Shown here piece by piece: positions 9,475 to 18,790 of a stretch of DNA of 64,000 nucleotides. Every line of letters begins with the position of its first letter. The first letter of the stretch is position 1. The stretch covers positions 2,108,001 to 2,172,000 of the forward strand of contig NZ_CP071795.1 of the NCBI RefSeq assembly GCF_017498485.1. Reading direction: 5' to 3'. The DNA is from Polaribacter batillariae (lineage in GTDB: Bacteria > Bacteroidota > Bacteroidia > Flavobacteriales > Flavobacteriaceae). The translations under genes and the position numbers were made by a program. The notes beneath the pieces are model-generated. The model ran no database searches. It had not been told where the DNA came from and was given only the letters and a program-made list of their open reading frames with translations.

Positions 9475-9642
9475 ATAAAAGTAAATGTAACTGTTATTTT
9501 GAGCATTACTAAAATAAAAACATATTTTGATTGAAAGTAGCTAACAAAGTTATCGAAAAATCTAAAATACTGAAATTCAATAAATAAGATTTCTCCATTA
9601 CAGTCGAAATGACAAATTTTAATGCTTTCGAGACAGCTTCTT
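9471..9642 (-). repeat. MITE-like dispersed repeat, copy B (inverted, enlarged)
   Basis: Read on the minus strand this begins AAGAAGCTGTCTCGAAAGC and carries ATTAAAATTTGTCATTTCGA, matching the 134-bp element at 32024-32157. Relative to that copy it holds an internal insertion of several tens of bases. Its far end merges with the palindrome at 9343-9474, so one terminal repeat is incomplete. It is non-coding. Confidence 0.6.
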
Positions 9643-9657
9643 TATTTTAATTTAAAA

Positions 9658-10158
9658 TTAATCTGGCTGAGGAGAATATCGAATATTTTTTTGAAGGATT
9701 ATAGAGTTTGGTAAGGTAATCAACTCTTTTTTAGGAGTTCTAATAGTAATAAAAAAGGCACCAATATCTCTTATTTCTCCAGTAATGTCGTTATCTTTTT
9801 CTAAAACCGTTATAGAATCTCCTATTTTAACAGGATAATTAACATACAAAATTATACCAGCAGTAATATTAGATAATATAGACCATTGCGCGAAAAATGC
9901 AATTCCTAAAATGGTTAAAAATGAAGATACATACACCAGTAATTGCTTTTCATCTACACCCCAAAGAAAAGAAATAACAACAATTACGGTTATATAAATT
10001 AAAATTGTAATTATTTTATTTGTTACTAAAATTCTCGCTTTTTGAAACCCAAACTTTACCTGAATTTTACGCAACGATTTTGTAATTAATAAACGAATAA
10101 AAATCGCTAACAAAAAAATTACAATAGATATTACGATTTTATAGTTATAAGCGCCCAT
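9658..10158 (-). CDS. Small MscS-like mechanosensitive channel protein
   Basis: The 166 residues carry an N-terminal membrane helix (IVISIVIFLLAIFIRLLI), a second and third hydrophobic segment, and an MscS-like pore/beta region (FFAQWSILSNITAGIILYVNYPVKIGDSITVLE...LPNSIILQKNIRYS). It is shorter than canonical MscS, lacking most of the C-terminal cage, as seen in small flavobacterial MscS homologues. The 12-bp gap to the thioesterase gene upstream on the same strand suggests an operon. It is the second MscS-type gene in this 3-kb stretch. Confidence 0.85.
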   Translation of the reverse strand: MGAYNYKIVISIVIFLLAIFIRLLITKSLRKIQVKFGFQKARILVTNKIITILIYITVIVVISFLWGVDEKQLLVYVSSFLTILGIAFFAQWSILSNITAGIILYVNYPVKIGDSITVLEKDNDITGEIRDIGAFFITIRTPKKELITLPNSIILQKNIRYSPQPD

Positions 10159-10170
10159 GGTTTACTTATT

Positions 10171-10680
10171 TTAATTGAACAATGCTTTTAGTTCTGTAGC
10201 TTCAGTAGGTTTTAATTTACCTGCTAAAACCAAGCTTAATTGTTTTCTTCGCAAAGCACCATCAAAACGCTCTTTTTCTAAATCTGTTTCAGGCACAATT
10301 TGTGGTATTTGAACAGGTTTACCAGTTTCATCTACTGCCACAAAAGTATAAATTCCTTCGTTAACTTTTGTTCTTTGTCCAGATTGGCGATCTTCTATCC
10401 AAACATCTACATAAATTTCCATCGAAGATTTAAAAGCTCTAGAAACTTTTGCTTCTATAGTAACCACACTTCCAACAGGAACAGATTTGTTAAAGGCTAC
10501 ATGGTTTACAGAAGCTGTAACCACAATTCTTCTAGAATGTCTTCTGGCAGCAATACTACAAGCTCTATCCATTCTTGCTAGCAATTCACCTCCAAAAAGG
10601 TTGTCTAAATAATTAGTTTCACCAGGTAAAACTAAATCTGTAAGTACCGTTAACGAGTCTTTAGGTGTTTTTGTTTCCAT
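10171..10680 (-). CDS. Acyl-CoA thioesterase (hotdog fold)
   Basis: This 169-residue protein matches the YciA/BACH-like acyl-CoA hydrolases that cleave acyl-CoA to free acid and CoA in the cytoplasm. The N-terminal motif NYLDNLFGGELLARMDRACSI holds the conserved Asn, Gly-Gly and Asp of the hotdog active site. HVAFNKSVPVGSVVTIEAKVSRAF is the typical second strand block. The length fits a single hotdog domain that would need to oligomerise. It is followed by the small MscS gene in the same direction. Confidence 0.9.
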   Translation of the reverse strand: METKTPKDSLTVLTDLVLPGETNYLDNLFGGELLARMDRACSIAARRHSRRIVVTASVNHVAFNKSVPVGSVVTIEAKVSRAFKSSMEIYVDVWIEDRQSGQRTKVNEGIYTFVAVDETGKPVQIPQIVPETDLEKERFDGALRRKQLSLVLAGKLKPTEATELKALFN

Positions 10681-10751
10681 CGAAAAATTTTGTGCAAAGA
10701 TAGTAATCGCTTACTTAAAAGCGAAGGCAAAAAGTATAAAGAAAAGGTAAA

Positions 10752-11663
10752 TTATTTTAGCGTTTTTACAAACAACCAAGCGTCTTTAGAAACCGTTCTT
10801 TTAATTTTATTTAAACGGTTAATTGCTTTGTTTTTATCGGCATAACTGTTATAAGTAACCTGGGTTAAACCCCATTTGTTAAGTCCAATAATTTTAGCAT
10901 CAAATCCCTTTGCTTTTAATTGTGCTACTTTTTTAGCAGCATTTTCTGGAAATTGAAAAGCACCAGCAATAATATGATAAGGTTTTGCAATTTCTTTGGC
11001 AACATTTAACTCGATAGTTGGTAGCGGATTCGAGATTACAAAAGTAGCCGACTGTATTTTTTTATCTAGCGCTTCTTGTTGGCTTGCCAAAACTTCTTGT
11101 TGTTTGTTTTGTTGATATCCCTTGTAACCAGCAACCCCTAATGTTAATAAAATTGCAGCAGTTGCAGCATATTTTATAAATGTAGGAATGCCTTTTTTAT
11201 CTTTGGTTTTAGCTACAGGAATTAAAGGTTTTACGGGTTTTTTGTGCCTTTTAATTGTAGAAGATTCAAAGGTAGATAAACCAAAAGATTCTGTTAAAAA
11301 ATTAACTTCTTTAGAAGGTTCAAAAACAATTTGTTGTGTTTCATTTAAAGAAATAGTTCCTAAATTTTTTAGGCTTATTGCTTTTGTTTGAATTTCGTTT
11401 TGCCACTTAATTACAGATAAAGAAATAGCTGTAGAAGCTTTTTCGAAAGAAATGTTTTCGGTGGAAGCAATATAATTTGCCAACAAACCATCGTTATGTT
11501 GTAAATGACTGTTAAAGGTAATTTGTTTTGTTGGTGGATAAAAAGTATGGGTATTTCTATGCAATTTTGCACCAATTCTATTGGTTACAAATCCTCCAAA
11601 ATCTGGAACAATTACGCAATCGTATCTGTACAATAAATCGTTTATGTAGTTGGCTAAATTCAT
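10752..11663 (-). CDS. HU-CCDC81 and SPOR domain envelope protein
   Basis: The N-terminal 130 residues (YINDLLYRYDCVIVPDFGGFVTNRIGA) match the bacterial HU-CCDC81 domains found in Bacteroidetes. A single membrane helix lies near 165-182 (YAATAAILLTLGVAGYKGY), and the C-terminal about 75 residues form a SPOR domain (YHIIAGAFQFPENAAKKVAQLKAKGFDAKII). SPOR domains bind denuded peptidoglycan at division sites, so the C terminus should be periplasmic and the HU-like domain cytoplasmic. The gene is divergent from dprA with about 70 bp between starts. Confidence 0.9.
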   Translation of the reverse strand: MNLANYINDLLYRYDCVIVPDFGGFVTNRIGAKLHRNTHTFYPPTKQITFNSHLQHNDGLLANYIASTENISFEKASTAISLSVIKWQNEIQTKAISLKNLGTISLNETQQIVFEPSKEVNFLTESFGLSTFESSTIKRHKKPVKPLIPVAKTKDKKGIPTFIKYAATAAILLTLGVAGYKGYQQNKQQEVLASQQEALDKKIQSATFVISNPLPTIELNVAKEIAKPYHIIAGAFQFPENAAKKVAQLKAKGFDAKIIGLNKWGLTQVTYNSYADKNKAINRLNKIKRTVSKDAWLFVKTLK

Positions 11664-11735
11664 TGTAACAAATATATAAGTTTTAGAAGTTCACAAAAGA
11701 AAGTTCTCTAAAAATTATCAACAATTTTTTATATA

Positions 11736-12857
11736 TTGGTTGTCAAATTGTTACCAGTGGAAGAAGAAAAATTATTAGCCATTTTACGTTTACAAAAATC
11801 GAAAGCAATTGGCGATATTTTAGCCAAGAAACTCATTGTAAATGTGGGAGATGTGGTTCAAATTTTTAAAGAAAAACCTACAAGTTTAGCCAAAATAAAC
11901 GGAATTGGAAATTATGTTTTAAAACACCTTTTCGAAAACAAAAACATCGAATTTGCAGAACAAGAGCTAAAATACATACAAGACAATAAAATCGATTATT
12001 CTTATTTTTTAGATAACGATTACCCAACCAATTTACAACATTGTATAGACAGCCCTATTCTCTTATTTAAAGACGGTAATATCGATTTTTCGAACTCTAA
12101 AATAATCTCGATAGTTGGTACAAGAAATATGAGTTCTTATGGGCGCGATTTTTGCAATAAATTGGTAGAAGATTTAGTAGAATACAACCCAATAATTGTT
12201 AGCGGTTTTGCCTATGGTGTAGATATTTGTGCACACAAAGCAGCGATTAAAAATAAGTTACAAACGATAGCCGTTTTAGCACATGGTTTAGAAGAAATTT
12301 ACCCGAAAGTTCATAAAAAACACATCCATCAAGTAAATGAAAATGGCGGATTTATAACCGAATTTTGGCACGAAGAAACGCCTTTAAGAGAGAATTTCTT
12401 AAAAAGAAATAGAATTGTTGCTGGCATTTCTAAAGCAACCATAATTATAGAATCTGCCGAAAAAGGAGGCTCTTTAGTAACTGCAGACATTGCAAATTCT
12501 TACAATAGAGATGTTTTTGCGGTTCCAGGAAGAACCACAGATATTTACAGCAGAGGTTGCAACAATCTTATTAAAAATAATAGCGCACAATTATTAACAT
12601 CTGCCAACGATATTGTAAAAATGCTCAATTGGGATATTCAAGCAAAATCTCAACCCATTCAAAAACAATTATTTGTAGATCTAAACGAAAACGAGCAAAA
12701 AATTTACGATTTATTGCACGAAAAAGGGGCACAATTGTTAGATGTAATTTCTTTAGAATGTAATATTCCTATTTTTCAACTGTCATCTATTTTACTACAA
12801 ATGGAAATGAAAGGTGTTTTAAAACCTTTACCAGGAAAGTTGTTCGAGCTTGTTTAA
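11736..12857 (+). CDS. dprA: DNA-processing protein DprA
   Basis: DprA binds single-stranded DNA entering during natural transformation and loads RecA. The central Rossmann-like domain shows SIVGTRNMSSYGRDFC, IVSGFAYGVDICAHKAA and TIAVLAHGLEEIYPK, followed by ENFLKRNRIVAGIS and GSLVTADIANSYNRDVFAVPG. An N-terminal helix-hairpin-helix-like region (about 15-75) and a C-terminal winged-helix region (about 305-370) complete the family layout. The start is uncertain: TTG at 11736 is used here, but a GTG seven codons downstream gives VEEEKLLAIL, which fits homologues equally well. Confidence 0.95.
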   Translation: MVVKLLPVEEEKLLAILRLQKSKAIGDILAKKLIVNVGDVVQIFKEKPTSLAKINGIGNYVLKHLFENKNIEFAEQELKYIQDNKIDYSYFLDNDYPTNLQHCIDSPILLFKDGNIDFSNSKIISIVGTRNMSSYGRDFCNKLVEDLVEYNPIIVSGFAYGVDICAHKAAIKNKLQTIAVLAHGLEEIYPKVHKKHIHQVNENGGFITEFWHEETPLRENFLKRNRIVAGISKATIIIESAEKGGSLVTADIANSYNRDVFAVPGRTTDIYSRGCNNLIKNNSAQLLTSANDIVKMLNWDIQAKSQPIQKQLFVDLNENEQKIYDLLHEKGAQLLDVISLECNIPIFQLSSILLQMEMKGVLKPLPGKLFELV

Positions 12858-12975
12858 TTTCTGTAAAAATAATATTAGAACCTGTATAAACATCTTCCAT
12901 TTTATACCAATGCGCATTCTTGTCATTAGAATTTGAGAGTGTAAACTCAACTCTGTTTGAATAAAAGTATTCATT
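12858..12975 (-). pseudogene. Possible decayed gene fragment
   Basis: In the 250-bp gap between dprA and the O-methyltransferase gene, one minus-strand frame reads like real protein (NEYFYSNRVEFTLSNSNDKN, then HWYKMEDVYTGSNI). It has no start codon and runs into the antisense of dprA. It may be the leftover of a gene, but similarity cannot be tested here, and the rest of the gap shows nothing else. Confidence 0.25.
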
Positions 12976-13107
12976 TTATTCAAACAAGAATTCTTAGAAA
13001 ACAAAGCTTTAGATCGGTTATTTTCTAACAAAAGTTTAGTTTAAAAAAGAATCTTACGCTTTGTTGTTTTCTCTTGATTGAAACATTTACGGTAAACAAA
13101 ATTACAT

Positions 13108-13749
13108 TTATTTTACTCTACTAACTGTTAAACCATCTCTAATAGGAAGCAAAATACTTTCTATTCGAGTATCTTCATTTAGCAGTTTATTATAGGCTAA
13201 AAGTACTTTTGTGTCTGTATCTTTTGGGTCTAATTTTTCTACTACTTTTCCACTCCACAGAACATTGTCAGACAAAATAATTCCGCCAGAATTCATTTTA
13301 TCAATAATTAAATGAAAATAATTAATGTAGTTAGATTTGTCTGCATCAATAAACACCAAATCGAATTTCTCATTAATTGTTGAAATAATTTCTAAGGCAT
13401 TTCCTACCAGTTGCTTAATTTGGTTTCTGTATTCCGATTTTTCGAAATATTTATTTTGAAGTGTTTCTAACTCTTCATTTTTATCGATTGTAAAAATAGT
13501 GCCATTCTTTGCCAAACCTTCTGCCAAGCAAAGTGCAGAATAACCCGTGTAGGTTCCTATTTCAAGAATATTTTTGGGTGTTGTTAATTTAGAAATCATC
13601 GATAAAACTCGACCTTGAAAAGCGCCACTTAACATTCTTGGGTTTAGTACTTTTTGCCACGTTTCTTTGGTTAATTCTTGTAAAATTTTGGGTTCTTGTT
13701 GCGAATGTTCTACAATATAATTATCTATTTTTTCTGGTAAAAAGTGCAT
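13108..13749 (-). CDS. SAM-dependent O-methyltransferase (catechol/caffeoyl-CoA type)
   Basis: This 213-residue class I methyltransferase carries the SAM-binding motif ILEIGTYTGYSALCLAEGL (about 65-83), the motif-II acidic residue in IFTIDKNEELE, and the metal-ligand region DLVFIDADKSNYINYF plus GGIILSDNVLWSGKV. These are hallmarks of the divalent-metal-dependent OMT_3 family acting on small catechol-like substrates. The natural substrate is not readable. It stands alone on the minus strand. Confidence 0.92.
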   Translation of the reverse strand: MHFLPEKIDNYIVEHSQQEPKILQELTKETWQKVLNPRMLSGAFQGRVLSMISKLTTPKNILEIGTYTGYSALCLAEGLAKNGTIFTIDKNEELETLQNKYFEKSEYRNQIKQLVGNALEIISTINEKFDLVFIDADKSNYINYFHLIIDKMNSGGIILSDNVLWSGKVVEKLDPKDTDTKVLLAYNKLLNEDTRIESILLPIRDGLTVSRVK

Positions 13750-13836
13750 TTTTAAGTGTATTTGGGTTCTTTGGTTTATAAAGATGGTATTTCGAATTCA
13801 AATAATTTTACCTTTACAAATTGTTAAAAAAGAAAA

Positions 13837-13869
13837 AAACGGAGCACATAATAAATATACGTTCCGTTT
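13837..13869 (-). terminator. Rho-independent terminator
   Basis: AAACGGA and TCCGTTT form the stem. On the minus strand the hairpin is followed by a run rich in T. It lies just downstream of the minus-strand sigma/anti-sigma pair. Confidence 0.6.
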
Positions 13870-13890
13870 ACATTTTAATAAAAGTATTTT

Positions 13891-14154
13891 TTAAAGACTG
13901 CTTTCTTCTAATGCCTTTTTAAGTTTTTCTTTATCTTCTTCTGACATACAATGCTTTACACTTTTACAACTGCTAGAATAGCCTTTGTAAAGTTTCGTTA
14001 AAGTCATATTTTGTTTTGTATATAAAGAGCAGATTTTACATCTTAAAAAGTGAATATTTAATTTTACTAGCTCTAAAATTGTAGCTTCACCATACTGATT
14101 TTTATCACATATCGTCGTTGCTTCGTCGCAAGTTATTTTTAATTTTTTAAACAT
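13891..14154 (-). CDS. Small zinc-finger anti-sigma-like protein
   Basis: This 87-residue protein lies three bases downstream of the ECF sigma gene. It contains H-x3-C-x2-C (HFLRCKIC), the core of the ZAS anti-sigma domain, plus further Cys residues near the N terminus (ITCDEATTICDK) and in SSCKSVKHC. It has no membrane segment, so if it is an anti-sigma factor it is a soluble one, as known for redox-sensing ZAS proteins. Function as the partner of the adjacent sigma factor is inferred from context. Confidence 0.7.
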   Translation of the reverse strand: MFKKLKITCDEATTICDKNQYGEATILELVKLNIHFLRCKICSLYTKQNMTLTKLYKGYSSSCKSVKHCMSEEDKEKLKKALEESSL

Positions 14155-14157
14155 CTT

Positions 14158-14724
14158 TTAATTATTAAACCAATTATCTTCCATACATTTTCTAAGCTGA
14201 GTTCTTGCTCTGTGTATGATAACCCATAAGTTTGACGCAGTTATATCTAGTTCCTTACAAATTTCTTCTGTTTCGAATTCTTGTATTGTTTTTAATCGAA
14301 AAACTAATGCATATTTTTCGGGCAAATTATCGATACATCTTTCTAATTGATCTCTTAGTTCTTCCGTTTCTATGCTTTTTTCAGATTGATTGTCCCAGGC
14401 TTGTGGCACTCTTTCTTCAATCCAATTTCCTTCATTTTCGCCATCGTCGTAAAAATTCATTCGAACCTCTGCTTTGCCTTTGTTAGAATTAATTTTACGA
14501 TAATAATCGATAATTTTTCTTTTTAAGATAGAAACCAACCAAGTTCTTTCTGTAGATTTTCCTTGAAAATTTTTTGCCGACTTTAAGCCCGCAAAAAATG
14601 TTTCTTGCACCAAATCTTTCGCTAAATCGCTGTCGTTCACACGAGGAATCGCATAGTTATACAAATAATCTGCATAATTATCAATCCATTTCTCTGAGTT
14701 TATAGTATTTTCTTCTTGTAACAT
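14158..14724 (-). CDS. ECF-type RNA polymerase sigma-70 factor
   Basis: The 188 residues contain sigma region 2 (YADYLYNYAIPRVNDSDLAKDLVQETFF, RTWLVSILKRKIIDYYRK) and region 4 (LPEKYALVFRLKTIQEFETEEICKEL, a helix-turn-helix, then IHRARTQLRKCME). There is no extra domain. The likely regulator is the adjacent small Cys/His protein at 13891. The secreted NTF2-like gene upstream on the same strand may belong to the same unit, as only 27 bases separate them. Confidence 0.93.
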   Translation of the reverse strand: MLQEENTINSEKWIDNYADYLYNYAIPRVNDSDLAKDLVQETFFAGLKSAKNFQGKSTERTWLVSILKRKIIDYYRKINSNKGKAEVRMNFYDDGENEGNWIEERVPQAWDNQSEKSIETEELRDQLERCIDNLPEKYALVFRLKTIQEFETEEICKELDITASNLWVIIHRARTQLRKCMEDNWFNN

Positions 14725-14751
14725 TTGTTTGGTAAAAGAACAAATATACTG

Positions 14752-15234
14752 CTATTTTTTTTCTTTTAAAGCATCACAATTTTCTCTTCTTCTCATATCT
14801 ACTAAATAAATTATTTGCCAATTTCCATTATTATTAAAAAGTTGAAAAGAATTTGCGCCACAATGGCTAAATTTTCCGTTGAAATAAAATTCGTAGGGCG
14901 TCCAAACTGAAGCCAAATTCCCATCAATTTTAACATCTATAGCCGTGAGTTTTTCTAAATAAACATGTGTTGGATTTTTATTGGCAACTCCAGTAAGTAA
15001 TTTTTCTACACGATCTGTCTTTAGTATTTTAGTTCCGTTTTTATCAGTTGATGTCGTTTGAATTTTTACTTCTTTATGCAACGTAGATTTTATAAGTGTA
15101 CTATCACCTTTATGTAAACCTTCAAAAAAAGTATCAATAACACTTTTTATGGCAATTTTATCTTTATTTTCTTGCGCAAAAGTAGTTGCTGAAAAAATAA
15201 AGATTACAAGAAAAGTTATAATTCGAAGTATCAT
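14752..15234 (-). CDS. Secreted NTF2/SnoaL-like protein
   Basis: A clear signal peptide (MILRIITFLVIFIFSATTFAQ) precedes a single NTF2-like domain of about 135 residues (IKSVIDTFFEGLHKGDSTLIKSTLHKEVKIQT...YEFYFNGKFSHCGANSFQLF...WQIIYLVDMRRR). This fold serves many small-molecule enzymes and binding proteins, and no specific catalytic set is visible. It is probably periplasmic. It sits just upstream of the sigma factor on the same strand. Confidence 0.82.
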   Translation of the reverse strand: MILRIITFLVIFIFSATTFAQENKDKIAIKSVIDTFFEGLHKGDSTLIKSTLHKEVKIQTTSTDKNGTKILKTDRVEKLLTGVANKNPTHVYLEKLTAIDVKIDGNLASVWTPYEFYFNGKFSHCGANSFQLFNNNGNWQIIYLVDMRRRENCDALKEKK

Positions 15235-15339
15235 TTACTAATTTTTAAAAGGCTAAAGCTACTAATTTTTAGAAAATTGAAAAAATGTAGAACATCTATT
15301 GCTTTTTCTTACTTTTACCGCAACAAAAAACTATAAAAT

Positions 15340-16158
15340 ATGTCTGTAGCTAAAAAAGAATATAAACGCGTTACTGTAAAATCGTTGGTAGATATGAAAG
15401 CAAATGGAGAAAAAATCTCTATGCTAACTGCTTACGATTATACCATGGCAAAAATTTTAGATAGCGCAGGAATCGATGTTTTATTAGTAGGCGATTCTGC
15501 CTCTAATGTAATGGCGGGTCACGAAACTACATTACCAATTACATTAGATCAAATGATTTATCATGCAAGTTCAGTAGTAAGAGCCATTGAACGTTGTTTG
15601 GTGGTGGTAGATTTGCCTTTTGGAAGTTACCAATCGGACCCAAAAGAAGCGTTGCGTTCTGCGATTCGAATTATGAAAGAATCTGGAGGACATTCTATAA
15701 AATTAGAAGGTGGTAAAGAGGTAAAAGAATCTATAAAACGCATCTTAAATGCCGGAATTCCTGTGATGGGTCATTTGGGTTTAACGCCACAATCTATTTA
15801 CAAGTTCGGGACATATACTGTTAGAGCAAAAGAAGAAGAAGAGGCAGAAAAACTAATGGAAGATGCTTTAATGCTCGAAAGAATTGGCTGTTTTGCGATT
15901 GTTTTAGAAAAAGTGCCTGCAAAATTAGCCAAGCAAGTTGCTGATGCAATTTCGATTCCAGTTATTGGAATTGGTGCTGGAAATGGTGTTGATGGTCAAG
16001 TTTTAGTAACCCACGATATGATTGGAATGACACACGAATTTCATCCACGTTTTTTACGAAGATATTTAGATTTGTATAAAGATATGGCAGGTGCTTTCAA
16101 AAGCTATATTACCGATGTTAAAAGTGGCGATTTTCCGAATAAAAAAGAGCAATATTAA
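15340..16158 (+). CDS. panB: 3-methyl-2-oxobutanoate hydroxymethyltransferase
   Basis: PanB converts 2-oxoisovalerate and methylene-THF to ketopantoate, the first committed step of pantothenate (CoA) synthesis. The 272-residue length and motifs are canonical: [42 protein letters not shown] with the Mg-binding Asp, [25 protein letters not shown], and [15 protein letters not shown]. The start ATG is followed by [12 protein letters not shown] as in relatives. No other pan gene is in the window. Confidence 0.97.
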   Translation: MSVAKKEYKRVTVKSLVDMKANGEKISMLTAYDYTMAKILDSAGIDVLLVGDSASNVMAGHETTLPITLDQMIYHASSVVRAIERCLVVVDLPFGSYQSDPKEALRSAIRIMKESGGHSIKLEGGKEVKESIKRILNAGIPVMGHLGLTPQSIYKFGTYTVRAKEEEEAEKLMEDALMLERIGCFAIVLEKVPAKLAKQVADAISIPVIGIGAGNGVDGQVLVTHDMIGMTHEFHPRFLRRYLDLYKDMAGAFKSYITDVKSGDFPNKKEQY

Positions 16159-16239
16159 AGAGCCCATCCTAACCTTTCCCTTTGGGAAGGAATTTATTAC
16201 GAAGTAGAAACTTAAACTGTTTTACTGTTTTTTAATAAC

Positions 16240-17178
16240 ATGAAAATTCTACATTTAGACACAAATCATCCGCTTTTAATAAATCAATTGAACGAGTTGG
16301 GTTTTATTAATAATGAAGATTATACGTCTTCAAAAAAAGAAATTGAAGCTAAAATTCATAATTACGATGGTTTTATAATTAGAAGTCGGTTTTCTATTGA
16401 TAAAAATTTCTTAAATAAAGCCACAAAACTAAAGTTTATTGGACGAGTTGGTGCTGGTTTAGAAAATATCGATTGTGAATATGCAACCTCAAAAAATATC
16501 GAATTAATTGCAGCTCCAGAAGGCAATAGAAATGCTGTTGGCGAACATTCTTTGGGCATGCTATTGTCACTTTTTAACAAACTAAATAAGGCCGATAAAG
16601 AAGTTAGAAACGGAAAATGGTTGCGCGAAGAAAATCGCGGAATAGAACTCGATGGAAAAACTGTTGGCTTAATTGGTTATGGAAATATGGGCAAATCTTT
16701 CGCAAAAAAATTACGTGGTTTCGATGTAAATGTAATTTGTTACGATTTAAAACCTAATGTTGGCGACGAAAATTGCATGCAGGTTTCGCTAAAAGAATTG
16801 CAAGAAAATAGCGATGTTTTAAGTTTACATACGCCACAAACTGAGCTTACAAAAAATATGGTAAATGAAAATTTTATCAATAGTTTTCAAAAGAATTTTT
16901 GGTTGATAAATACTGCACGCGGAACCTCCGTAGTTACCAAAGATTTGGTTTCCTCATTAAAATCAGGTAAAATTTTAGGTGCTGGTTTAGATGTTTTAGA
17001 ATATGAAAAAGCAAGTTTTGAAAACTTATTTTCTGACAATAAAATACCAGAGGCTTTTCATTACTTAATCAATTCAGAAAATGTAATCTTATCTCCACAT
17101 ATTGCGGGTTGGACAGTTGAAAGCAAAGAAAAATTAGCACAAACGATTGTAAATAAAATCAAAACAAAGTTTTGTTAA
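16240..17178 (+). CDS. D-2-hydroxyacid dehydrogenase (NAD-dependent)
   Basis: This 312-residue protein has the D-isomer 2-hydroxyacid dehydrogenase layout: an N-terminal catalytic half, GLIGYGNMGKSFAKKLRGF as the Rossmann glycine motif (about 146-164), HTPQTELTKNMV, NTARGTSVV with the catalytic Arg, and SPHIAGWTVES with the catalytic His. It is close to phosphoglycerate dehydrogenase-type enzymes but lacks the ACT tail, so the substrate is not fixed. An 80-bp gap with a short CCTTTCCCTTTGGGAAGG hairpin separates it from panB. Confidence 0.9.
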   Translation: MKILHLDTNHPLLINQLNELGFINNEDYTSSKKEIEAKIHNYDGFIIRSRFSIDKNFLNKATKLKFIGRVGAGLENIDCEYATSKNIELIAAPEGNRNAVGEHSLGMLLSLFNKLNKADKEVRNGKWLREENRGIELDGKTVGLIGYGNMGKSFAKKLRGFDVNVICYDLKPNVGDENCMQVSLKELQENSDVLSLHTPQTELTKNMVNENFINSFQKNFWLINTARGTSVVTKDLVSSLKSGKILGAGLDVLEYEKASFENLFSDNKIPEAFHYLINSENVILSPHIAGWTVESKEKLAQTIVNKIKTKFC

Positions 17179-17188
17179 CTGTTCTGTT

Positions 17189-17610
17189 TGTCATTTCGAC
17201 CTTGCGGAGAAATCTCACTTTAGAAACTCCTTTAAAACGATAGATTTTTCGATTTCGATTTGCTTTCCTCAAAACAACATTCGTTTATCATTTCGACCTT
17301 GTGGAGAAATCTTAACAAAGTTAAAAAGTGACGTATTTTTTTCAATATTAAACTACAATAAGAGATTTTTCGATTCCATTGCCTTTCACTCAAAATAACA
17401 TCTGTTTGTCATTTCGACCTTGTGGAGAAATCTTAACAAAGTTAAAAAGTGACGTATTTTTTTCAATATTAAACTACAAATAAGAGATTTTTCGATTCCA
17501 CTGCGTTTCACTCAAAATGACACTTGTTTGTCTTTTCGACTTTATGGAGAAATCTCACAAAAAACAGTTTAACAATAAGGTTTCTCAACTCCAATGCCTT
17601 TCGTTCGAAA
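17189..17610. repeat. Cluster of GTCATTTCGA...GAGAAATCT repeats
   Basis: The 480-bp gap holds no gene. It contains at least four copies of TCATTTCGACCTT..GGAGAAATCT. Two of them lie in near-identical tandem units of about 121 bp (start points about 17288 and 17409), each followed by AACAAAGTTAAAAAGTGACG and AGAGATTTTTCGATTCCA. The halves can pair with each other, giving stem-loops. Confidence 0.85.
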
Positions 17611-17665
17611 TGAATAATATGCTCAAAAAAAAATTTATTAACTTGTTGGCTTAAAACTAAAAGTC

Positions 17666-18124
17666 ATGCAGTACAAAGCAACTTCTCCTGAAGATTACAT
17701 TAACCAAGTTCCAGAAGAAAGACAAGAAGCACTTAAAAAATTACGGAAAACCATTAAAGAAAATCTACCAAAAGACTTTCAGGAAGGCATTCAATATGGA
17801 ATGATTGGGTATTTTGTTCCGCATGAAATATATCCAGATGGTTACCACTGTAAGCCTGAAGAACCTTTGCCTTTTATGAATATTGCTTCTCAAAAAAACT
17901 CCATTAATGTATATCATAGTGGTATTTATGCGGTTCCAGAAATTCATGATTGGTTTGTAAATGAATACCCAAAACACAATTCTCGCAAATTAGACATGGG
18001 AAAAAGTTGTATTCGTTTTAAAAAAATAGAGGATATTCCTTATGAGTTAATTGCAGAATTATGCAAAAAATTGTCTGTAAAAGAATGGATAGATATTTAT
18101 GAAACGAACATTAAAAAGAAGTAA
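17666..18124 (+). CDS. DUF1801-family protein
   Basis: This 152-residue cytoplasmic protein matches the DUF1801/YdhG-like family: SPEDYINQVPEERQEALKKLRKTIKENLP at the start, then FQEGIQYGMIGYFVPH, NSINVYHSGIYA and LDMGKSCIRFKKIEDIPYELI. The fold is known from structural genomics and suspected to bind small ligands, and no reaction is established. It is isolated between two repeat clusters, so it is probably transcribed alone. Confidence 0.88.
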   Translation: MQYKATSPEDYINQVPEERQEALKKLRKTIKENLPKDFQEGIQYGMIGYFVPHEIYPDGYHCKPEEPLPFMNIASQKNSINVYHSGIYAVPEIHDWFVNEYPKHNSRKLDMGKSCIRFKKIEDIPYELIAELCKKLSVKEWIDIYETNIKKK

Positions 18125-18179
18125 TCATTTGTTATTTTGAGTGAAGAAAACTGAAGTTGAAAAATTAAAAAGGGATGGG

Positions 18180-18790
18180 GAGATTTCTCCATAAAGTCGA
18201 AAAGACAAACGAATGTCATTTCGAATGAAACGAAGTGGAATTGAGAAATCTTAGAAATCATATTCGTGTTCGAGATTTCTCCATAAAGTCGAATTGACAA
18301 ACGAATGTCATTTCGAATGAAACGCAGTGGAATTGAGAAGTCTTAGCAATCATATTTGTGTTCGAGATTTCTCCATAAAGTCGAAATGACAAACGAATGT
18401 CATTTCGAATGAACGAAGTGGAATTTAGAAATCTTAACAGTCATATTCGTGTTCGAGATTTCTCCATAAAGTCGAATTGACAAACGAATGTCATTTCGAA
18501 TGAAACGCAGTGGAATTGAGAAATCTTAGAAATCATATTCGTATTCGAGATTTCTCCAAAAGGTCGAAATGACAAGCGAATGTCATCTTGAGGGAAATAT
18601 AATGAAGTTGAAAAATCTCTTATTATTTATAAAAAAAGCTTAATGCGATTTTTAAACAAAATATAAATGGGGATTTCTCCACAAGGTCGAAATGACAACA
18701 ATGTCATTTCGAATGAACGAAGTGGAACTGAGAAATCTTAGCAATCATATTCGTGTTCGAGATTTCTCCATAAAGTCGAAATGACATAAA
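18180..18790. repeat. Tandem array of about 92-bp palindromic repeat units
   Basis: AGATTTCTCCATAAAGTCGA recurs near 18181, 18273, 18365, 18456 and 18548 (spacing 91-92 bp), with further copies near 18672 and 18760. Each unit also has GTCATTTCGAATGAA and GAATTGAGAAATCTTA, complementary to the first motif. There are no unique spacers, so it is not a CRISPR array. No gene fits in the 670-bp gap. Confidence 0.9.

Noticed and set aside
12828..13031. Minus-strand 67-codon frame after dprA as a gene
   Set aside because: Composition looks random; another frame at the same place reads more like protein, so only a low-confidence remnant is reported.
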